NCBI RefSeq assembly: GCF_001971785.1
Contig: NZ_CP019389.1
Location: 2,801,001-2,865,000 of the forward strand
Length of the DNA stretch: 64,000 bases
Direction of reading: 5' to 3'
Origin: Seonamhaeicola sp. S2-3
Lineage (GTDB): Bacteria; Bacteroidota; Bacteroidia; Flavobacteriales; Flavobacteriaceae
Position 1 is the first letter of the stretch. Each line of letters starts with the position of its first letter. Made by a program: the position numbers and the translations under genes. Below the pieces are notes generated by a model. It was not told the DNA's origin. It searched no databases and saw nothing but the letters and a program-made list of their open reading frames with translations. Shown here one piece after another: positions 59,149 to 64,000 of the stretch.

Positions 59149-59991
59149 TTAAAGCGAATAAGTATTAAAAAATTGTTCTATATCATTAATGTTTTTTAAT
59201 CCTAAAATCCAACAAACTTCAGAAAAGTCTGAAAAGTCCATTCCGCCAGCTGAAATTGCCTTATTGTTATAGCGGCCCTCTTTTCCATTGTATTTGTTTG
59301 ATAAATTTGTGGCAAGTTTCCATATTTCAAACAACTTTGGATTTGTGATTTTATCTTTCCAATAAGTGTATTTAGGGTCACAAAATCCAGGAGTTCCATT
59401 TCCTACAACATTTCCGTCAGGAATTTTCTTATAATCAGAATTTTCTTTTATAAATTTAAGATGCTCTGCAGAAGTATGTTTTTCATTCCAGTCACTATGT
59501 TGCACCACATGAATACGCTTTGTAACATCTATTTTAGGTAAGTCTATTTGAATAGCTTTTATTAATTTGGCCGTAAAATCAGATTGTCCAGCTTCTGCAA
59601 TCCATATATCGCCCTGTTTTACAAGTGTTTTTAGGACGATTGTTTTAACTTTCTTAATTGCTTCGTTGAAATTTTCATTGGCATCTGTCCAGTTATTTCC
59701 AAAGCAGAGTTTTAATAAATCATTAGGTGGCACATATAAACCTTTTTGAGTACCATATGTGCCGGCAACTGCATGATATTGAATTTTAGAAAATTTTGCA
59801 TTTAGTATCAAGGTTGCCATAGCGGCTATAGTATGTAGGTCATCTACATCTGTTTTACAATCAAATTGTACTAACAACAAATCTTTTTCTATATTGAAAT
59901 TTTGTTCTTTTACAGATCTCAAACCTATTGCATTACCTTTGAAATTTATAAAGAGACTCACTATTGCTATGAATAATAATGCTTTTTTCAT
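59149..59991 (-). CDS. Secreted protein with nucleoside-hydrolase-like fold
   Basis: 280 aa with a signal peptide (LLFIAIVSLFINFKGNA). LLVQFDCKTDVDDLHTIAAM near residue 42 resembles the Asp-rich calcium site (DxDxxxDD-type) at the start of nucleoside hydrolases. QGDIWIAEAGQSDFTAKLIK near 130 and RIHVVQHSDWNEKHTSAEHL near 165 fit the following Rossmann-like strands. The canonical full motif set is incomplete, so activity on nucleosides is not certain. Stands alone, opposite in direction to the kelch gene. Confidence 0.55.
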   Translation of the reverse strand: MKKALLFIAIVSLFINFKGNAIGLRSVKEQNFNIEKDLLLVQFDCKTDVDDLHTIAAMATLILNAKFSKIQYHAVAGTYGTQKGLYVPPNDLLKLCFGNNWTDANENFNEAIKKVKTIVLKTLVKQGDIWIAEAGQSDFTAKLIKAIQIDLPKIDVTKRIHVVQHSDWNEKHTSAEHLKFIKENSDYKKIPDGNVVGNGTPGFCDPKYTYWKDKITNPKLFEIWKLATNLSNKYNGKEGRYNNKAISAGGMDFSDFSEVCWILGLKNINDIEQFFNTYSL

Positions 59992-60217
59992 TTTTTTTTA
60001 TTTTAAAATCGCGCCTATTTTTAGAACTATGCTTTTATAAGTAATATACGTTACAGCTAATATCTTAAATTTTTGATAAAGTCGAGTATATATGTACCTA
60101 TCAATAGTTTATATGCATCTGTAGACGAAGTTAGAATTTTTATAATAAAAAATCAAGGCGTACTCTACTCATAGCTACTTGTTAATAATTTATAAACCAA
60201 AAAAGCGCTTAACAGAT
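59992..60217. other. Intergenic region, nothing recognised
   Basis: AT-rich, no open frame, no clear promoter box or hairpin. It separates the accessory group on the left from the DUF6048-DUF6452-rlmD group. Confidence 0.4.
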
Positions 60218-60943
60218 TTATTTAGCTTTTTTATAAAGCGGTATTCTGTAGGCTAGGGTATAGCTGTAGCTAGTGCCTATGCTACTACTATCATAGGTTT
60301 TGCCAAAACCAGGTACATATACATTCTGGAAGTTATCTGGTTCGTTTTCAGAAACTAAGGTTTTAAGTTGCACGTTTAACCCCATGTAAAGGTTGTTAAA
60401 GAGTTCTACCTTCATTCCTAAAATGAGTTCGCCCCAAAAAGCGGTTAAGCCACTAAATTCTTGTACTTCATCTGATGAATATTGAGGTTCCCAATATTGA
60501 TTGGTATGGTAAATAGTAAAACTGTTTAAATCATGACTAAAGGTACTGGCACCCACTCTAAATCCGGCATAAACCATATTGTCCATGTCTAACCAATTGT
60601 CATACATATTTAGGTCTATGCCTGCTTTTAAATAAGAGCCTGTTGTGTTAATATCTAAATAATCGTTAACGGTACTTTTTTCTTCAAAACCTAGTTCGCC
60701 AGCAATGTATAAGTCTTTTTTTAATCTAAAATCTGCTGCTATTTCAAACCCTGTGTATTCATCATCAAGAAACGAGCGTGCTAGTTTACCAATATCGCCA
60801 GCAACTCTAAGTCCGTATTTATGCTTTATAACTAAGGAGTCATTAACCGCTTTAGGGATACTATCATTTTGTGCATTAACAGACACACAAAATAACATCA
60901 TTGTAGTACTAATGAAAAATGTAAAAATGCGTGTCATAGTCAT
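60218..60943 (-). CDS. DUF6048 family outer-membrane beta-barrel-like protein
   Basis: 241 aa with a signal peptide (FTFFISTTMMLFCVSVNAQ). The rest consists of alternating amphipathic strands (YGLRVAGDIGKLARSFLDDE, KDLYIAGELGFEEKSTV, GSYLKAGIDLNMYDNW, VYAGFRVGASTF, YMGLNVQLKTLVSE, SYSYTLAYRIPLYKKAK), the pattern of a porin-like barrel of about eight or more strands. Its start lies inside the end of the DUF6452 gene (35-bp overlap), so the two are translationally coupled. Transport or assembly function unknown. Confidence 0.83.
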   Translation of the reverse strand: MTMTRIFTFFISTTMMLFCVSVNAQNDSIPKAVNDSLVIKHKYGLRVAGDIGKLARSFLDDEYTGFEIAADFRLKKDLYIAGELGFEEKSTVNDYLDINTTGSYLKAGIDLNMYDNWLDMDNMVYAGFRVGASTFSHDLNSFTIYHTNQYWEPQYSSDEVQEFSGLTAFWGELILGMKVELFNNLYMGLNVQLKTLVSENEPDNFQNVYVPGFGKTYDSSSIGTSYSYTLAYRIPLYKKAK

Positions 60944-61454
60944 CTTCTATAGGTTCGTTATCGGTTAAGTTTTCTGTTGAAATTATCCAATTATCACCAT
61001 CGTCTTCAACAGTTATTTCTACGCTCTTATAAATAGTTTTATACCCACAGGCACGAGAAACGTAAACCTCTTCTGTTAGGTAATTTATGGTAATAGTATC
61101 TGGGTTTCCGCCAATAATATCATCGCTGGTATCATCGGGGGTGTCATTATCATCATAACTATAATCTTTGTGAAGAATGTAAGTGGTTGAGTTGGCATCT
61201 GTTTTAAGAGGCAGTACTAATTGATTGGTAGTAACAGATTCATAACCCGATAAAATTTCGTCATTATCTTCGCCATATACTACCATGTTAAAAGCATTTT
61301 TTGAGCTTTCAGGGTTATTACTATCGTATAAGTCAATTATTAAATTTGGAGTGGTAGAGGTGCTTTCGGGACAAATATCATCGCGTTCGCAACTTATACT
61401 AATACCAACTATAAGCAGTATAATTGGAACAATAATTAATTTTATGTTTTTCAT
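60909..61454 (-). CDS. DUF6452 family lipoprotein
   Basis: 181 aa. Lipobox ISISC (Cys at about 22). CERDDICPESTSTTPNLIID with two Cys at the mature N-terminus is the family start; beta-rich part follows (LVLPLKTDANSTTYILH, DTITINYLTEEVYVSRACGY) and a final ENLTDNEPIEDDYDTHFYIF. Partner of the DUF6048 barrel, with which it overlaps; the pair recurs next to rlmD in flavobacteria. Function unknown, likely outer-membrane complex. Confidence 0.85.
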   Translation of the reverse strand: MKNIKLIIVPIILLIVGISISCERDDICPESTSTTPNLIIDLYDSNNPESSKNAFNMVVYGEDNDEILSGYESVTTNQLVLPLKTDANSTTYILHKDYSYDDNDTPDDTSDDIIGGNPDTITINYLTEEVYVSRACGYKTIYKSVEITVEDDGDNWIISTENLTDNEPIEDDYDTHFYIFH

Positions 61455-61509
61455 TCTTTTATAAAATAGATTCTGTTTTACTTACAGAATTCAACTTTTT
61501 TATAGTTAC

Positions 61510-62919
61510 TTATCTTTTTTCCAAAAGTACAACATTTTCTACATGATGCGTTTGCGGAAACATATCTACCGCTTGCGTTTTGGTAACCTTATAAACGGCA
61601 TCCATAAGAGCCAAATCTCTAGCTTGTGTTGCGCTATTGCAGCTTACATAAACTACTTTTTTTGGGCTAATGTTTAGTATTTGTTGTACTACATCTTTAT
61701 GCATACCGTCACGCGGAGGATCTGTTATAATTACATCTGGTTGCCCATGGGTTTCAATAAACGCAGCGTTAAAAACTTGTTTCATATCACCTACAAAGAA
61801 TTCAACGTTATTTATATTATTTAATTGTGCATTTTCTTTGGCAGCAGCAATAGCATCTGGAACCGATTCTACGCCTACCACTTTTTTGGCTTTTTTTGAA
61901 ACAAATTGAGCAATGGTACCTGTGCCTGTATATAAATCGTAAACCAATTCATTACCAGATAATTCAGCAAAATCTCGTGTTATTTTATAAAGCTCGTAGG
62001 CTTGTTCTGAGTTGGTTTGGTAGAAAGACTTAGCATTTATTTTAAAACGAAGTCCTTCCATTTCTTCAAAAATATGGTCGGTGCCTTTGTAGCAAACAAT
62101 TTCCTGATCGTAAATAGTGTCATTAGCCTTTTGGTTGATAACGTATAACAAAGATGTTATTTCAGGAAAGGTTTCCGATAGGAAATCTAACAACAATTCG
62201 CGTTTAACTTTATCATTTTTAAAAAACTGAATAAGCACCATAATATCACCAGTTGTAGATGTTCTAATCATCATGGTACGCAACAAACCTGTTTGATTTC
62301 TGGTATTAAAAAACTCTAAACTATTATCTATTGCAAATTGTTTTACAGCATTACGAATGGCGTTAGATGGGTCTGCTTGCAAATGGCATTTTTTTACATC
62401 TAATATTTTATCCCACATGCCAGGTATATGAAAGCCTAGTGCGTTTTTATCGCCTAAATCTTCATCACTTTTTATTTCCTCTAGTGTTAACCAACGGCTA
62501 TCACTAAAAGAAAATTCCATTTTATTACGGTAAAAGTATTGTTTTTCAGACCCTAAAATAGGCGTAACTTCTGGTAGTTCAATATGGCCTATTCTAGTTA
62601 AATTATTTGTAACCTCGTTTTGTTTATACTCTAATTGGTACTTGTAATCCATGTGTTGCCATTTACAACCTCCACAGGTACCAAAATGTTCGCAAACTGG
62701 TTGTGTTCTTTTATTTGATAGTTTATGAAATACGGTTGCTTTACCTTCGTAGTAAGCTTTTCTCTTTTTAAAAGTTTGAATATCTACTACATCGCCAGGA
62801 ACGGCATTAGATAAAAAAATAACTTTGCCATCGGGTGTTTTGGCAACTGTTTTACCTTTAGCTCCAGCATCTATAACTTCAATGTTTGTAAAAACTTGTT
62901 TTCTTTTTTTTCTAGACAT
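61510..62919 (-). CDS. rlmD: 23S rRNA (uracil-5-)-methyltransferase RlmD
   Basis: 469 aa SAM-dependent RNA methyltransferase, m5U1939 type. N-terminal TRAM domain (FTNIEVIDAGAKGKTVAKTP, GDVVDIQTFKKRKAYYEGKA). CEHFGTCGGCKWQHMDYKYQ near residue 75 supplies the iron-sulfur-cluster Cys residues. SAM-binding LVYDLYTGTGTIAQFVSKKA near 320, and the catalytic Cys in VVYVSCNSATQARDL near 420. C-terminal QTHHVENVVLLEKR is the family end. A promoter box is 14 nt upstream. Lies after DUF6452/DUF6048 in gene order. Confidence 0.94.
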   Translation of the reverse strand: MSRKKRKQVFTNIEVIDAGAKGKTVAKTPDGKVIFLSNAVPGDVVDIQTFKKRKAYYEGKATVFHKLSNKRTQPVCEHFGTCGGCKWQHMDYKYQLEYKQNEVTNNLTRIGHIELPEVTPILGSEKQYFYRNKMEFSFSDSRWLTLEEIKSDEDLGDKNALGFHIPGMWDKILDVKKCHLQADPSNAIRNAVKQFAIDNSLEFFNTRNQTGLLRTMMIRTSTTGDIMVLIQFFKNDKVKRELLLDFLSETFPEITSLLYVINQKANDTIYDQEIVCYKGTDHIFEEMEGLRFKINAKSFYQTNSEQAYELYKITRDFAELSGNELVYDLYTGTGTIAQFVSKKAKKVVGVESVPDAIAAAKENAQLNNINNVEFFVGDMKQVFNAAFIETHGQPDVIITDPPRDGMHKDVVQQILNISPKKVVYVSCNSATQARDLALMDAVYKVTKTQAVDMFPQTHHVENVVLLEKR

Positions 62920-62933
62920 TGTGCAAAAATAAT

Positions 62934-62941
62934 AATAGCCG
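62934..62941 (-). promoter_or_regulatory. -7 promoter box TATTTTTG of rlmD
   Basis: Exact TAnnTTTG on the minus strand, 14 nt upstream of the rlmD ATG. Confidence 0.45.
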
Positions 62942-63061
62942 CAAATAAATGTTGTTTTATTTCTGTTAACTTTAAATGATTTTGGATTTTATGTTGAAAA
63001 ACGCAAATGATTCGTTTTCTAGAAAACTGTGAAAATAGATTTTTATGAAGAATATTTGTTA

Positions 63062-63140
63062 CCTTGCAAACCTATCCAGGGATGATTTCTCTCCCACGCT
63101 GAATTTTCGGAACTTTCTGAAAGGATAAAGGTAGAGCAGG
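63062..63140 (+). ncRNA. Candidate structured leader RNA (riboswitch-like) of ornithine aminotransferase
   Basis: A compact three-way-junction-like fold can be drawn: closing helix CCTTGC (63062-63067) with GCAGG (63136-63140, one bulge), helix CCTATCC (63071-63077) with GGATA and GG (63123-63127, 63130-63131, two bulged A), hairpin GGGA/TCCC (63079-63082, 63092-63095) and hairpin TTTCGGA/TCTGAAA (63105-63111, 63116-63122, one G-U pair, ACTT loop). The segment is richer in G+C than the surroundings and has no reading frame. It ends 33 nt before the rocD ATG. A near-box AATATTTG at 63051-63058 would start RNA right at the first helix. No known riboswitch class recognised. Confidence 0.5.
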
Positions 63141-63173
63141 AATGGTTATTTTATTAATTAAAAACTTTTTAAA

Positions 63174-64000
63174 ATGGCTGTTTTAGAAAAATTAACATCA
63201 CAGCAAGCAATTGAATTAGAAACAACGTATGGATCCAACACGTATCATCCGCTACCTGTAGTTTTAAGTAAAGGAGAAGGTGTGTATGTTTGGGATGTAG
63301 ACGGAAAGCGTTATTACGATTTTCTTTCGGCATATTCTGCGGTTAACCAAGGGCATTGTCATCCTAAAATTATTAATGCTATGGTTGAACAAGCCAAAAC
63401 ATTAACGCTAACTTCAAGAGCATTTTTTAATGACAAATTAGGGCTATACGAAAAGTATGCTTGTGAATATTTTGGGTTTGATAAATTATTACCCATGAAT
63501 TCTGGAGCCGAAGCGGTAGAGGCAGCTATTAAAGTGTGCCGTAAATGGTCTTATGAGGTGAAAGGTATTCCAGAAAATCAAGCTAAAATAATAGTATGCA
63601 ATAGTAATTTTCATGGGCGTACTACAACTATAGTATCATTTTCTAGTGATAGTACCTCTAATAAAAACTTTGGACCTTATTCTGATGGTTTTATAAGTAT
63701 TGATTATGATAATTTAGAACAATTAGAGTTGGCTTTAAAAAATAATCCAAATATAGGAGGGTTTTTAGTAGAACCTATTCAAGGAGAAGCAGGTGTGTAT
63801 GTGCCTTCCGAAGGTTATTTAGCAAAAGCAAAAGCACTTTGTGAAGCACATAATGTTTTGTTTATAGCCGATGAAATACAAACAGGTATTGCTAGAACAG
63901 GTAAGTTATTGGCGGTGCATCATGAAAATGTAAGACCAGATATTTTAATTTTAGGAAAGGCTTTAAGTGGAGGAGCTTATCCAATAAGTGCAGTTTTGGC
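63174..64000 (+). CDS. rocD: Ornithine aminotransferase (partial, 3' end outside window)
   Basis: PLP aminotransferase, class III, converting ornithine and 2-oxoglutarate to glutamate semialdehyde and glutamate. 275 complete codons of an expected 400-plus are visible. Starts [40 protein letters not shown] with NQGHCHPKI near 40-65 is the ornithine aminotransferase signature. The PLP-phosphate site [13 protein letters not shown] is near 104, [10 protein letters not shown] near 143, the PLP Asp in [14 protein letters not shown] near 230, and [12 protein letters not shown] carries the Schiff-base Lys near 263. Preceded by a foldable leader, which may regulate it. Confidence 0.95.
   Translation, partial: MAVLEKLTSQQAIELETTYGSNTYHPLPVVLSKGEGVYVWDVDGKRYYDFLSAYSAVNQGHCHPKIINAMVEQAKTLTLTSRAFFNDKLGLYEKYACEYFGFDKLLPMNSGAEAVEAAIKVCRKWSYEVKGIPENQAKIIVCNSNFHGRTTTIVSFSSDSTSNKNFGPYSDGFISIDYDNLEQLELALKNNPNIGGFLVEPIQGEAGVYVPSEGYLAKAKALCEAHNVLFIADEIQTGIARTGKLLAVHHENVRPDILILGKALSGGAYPISAVL

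Noticed and set aside
63062-63140. Known riboswitch (SAM, TPP, preQ1, THF, purine) before rocD
   Set aside because: None of the conserved core sequences of these classes is present; kept only as an unclassified candidate.

Overview
The window is AT-rich chromosomal DNA from a member of the Bacteroidota, almost certainly a Flavobacteriaceae. The grounds are four very large secreted proteins with type IX secretion (T9SS) type-B C-terminal sorting domains, promoter boxes of the Bacteroidota form TAnnTTTG upstream of many genes, families typical of flavobacteria (DUF5606, the DUF6452/DUF6048 pair, a crtI-crtB-crtZ-lycopene cyclase cluster) and almost no Shine-Dalgarno sites. I cannot fix the genus. 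There is no CRISPR array, insertion sequence or prophage. One tRNA (Leu, GAG) is present.

Layout. 0-6.7 kb: smpB (cut by the left edge), an S41 peptidase lipoprotein, lpdA, a single-module DUF1456 protein, a TerB-like protein and uvrB. 6.8-22.2 kb: four consecutive minus-strand T9SS type-B surface proteins (1707, 777, 1638 and 906 aa) that share one roughly 85-residue module, 19 copies in all. 22.3-28.8 kb: an ABC exporter pair, an unknown protein, a pRiA4b ORF-3-like protein, ctaA, cca and a Sua5/YrdC-type tRNA modification gene. 28.8-35.5 kb: a lipopolysaccharide/surface-glycan cluster of six glycosyltransferases and a WaaP-type kinase whose C-terminus is split off by a frameshift. 35.5-42 kb: dapD, a small secreted protein, ruvX, def, DUF5606, a Crp/Fnr regulator, a lipoprotein with two RskA-like domains, a TlpA-type thioredoxin and a 2-hydroxyacid dehydrogenase. 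42-46.4 kb: a carotenoid operon (to a zeaxanthin-type product) next to a MerR regulator that carries both cobalamin-binding signatures of CarH. 46.6-48.9 kb: an octaheme cytochrome c/HEAT/TPR lipoprotein. 49.1-53 kb: a structured leader followed by a polyamine operon (arginine decarboxylase, agmatinase, deoxyhypusine-synthase-like enzyme, small protein). 53-60 kb: tRNA-Leu, a candidate small RNA, an AraC regulator, gene debris, and an accessory set of lipoproteins and secreted proteins. 60.2-64 kb: DUF6048/DUF6452, rlmD, a second structured leader and the start of ornithine aminotransferase, cut by the right edge.

The observations I consider most worth following are two foldable RNA leaders, both in front of arginine/ornithine/polyamine genes (49130-49281 and 63062-63140), a promoter-plus-terminator small-RNA locus at 53197-53355, the frameshift in the WaaP-like kinase, the module-built T9SS surface cluster with a large tandem inverted repeat in front of its last gene, and the deoxyhypusine-synthase-like enzyme in a bacterial polyamine operon. 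Promoter boxes also decide several start codons (ABC ATPase, dapD, def, crtI, a GT2 enzyme). Everything rests on reading the sequence; no database search or folding programme was run.
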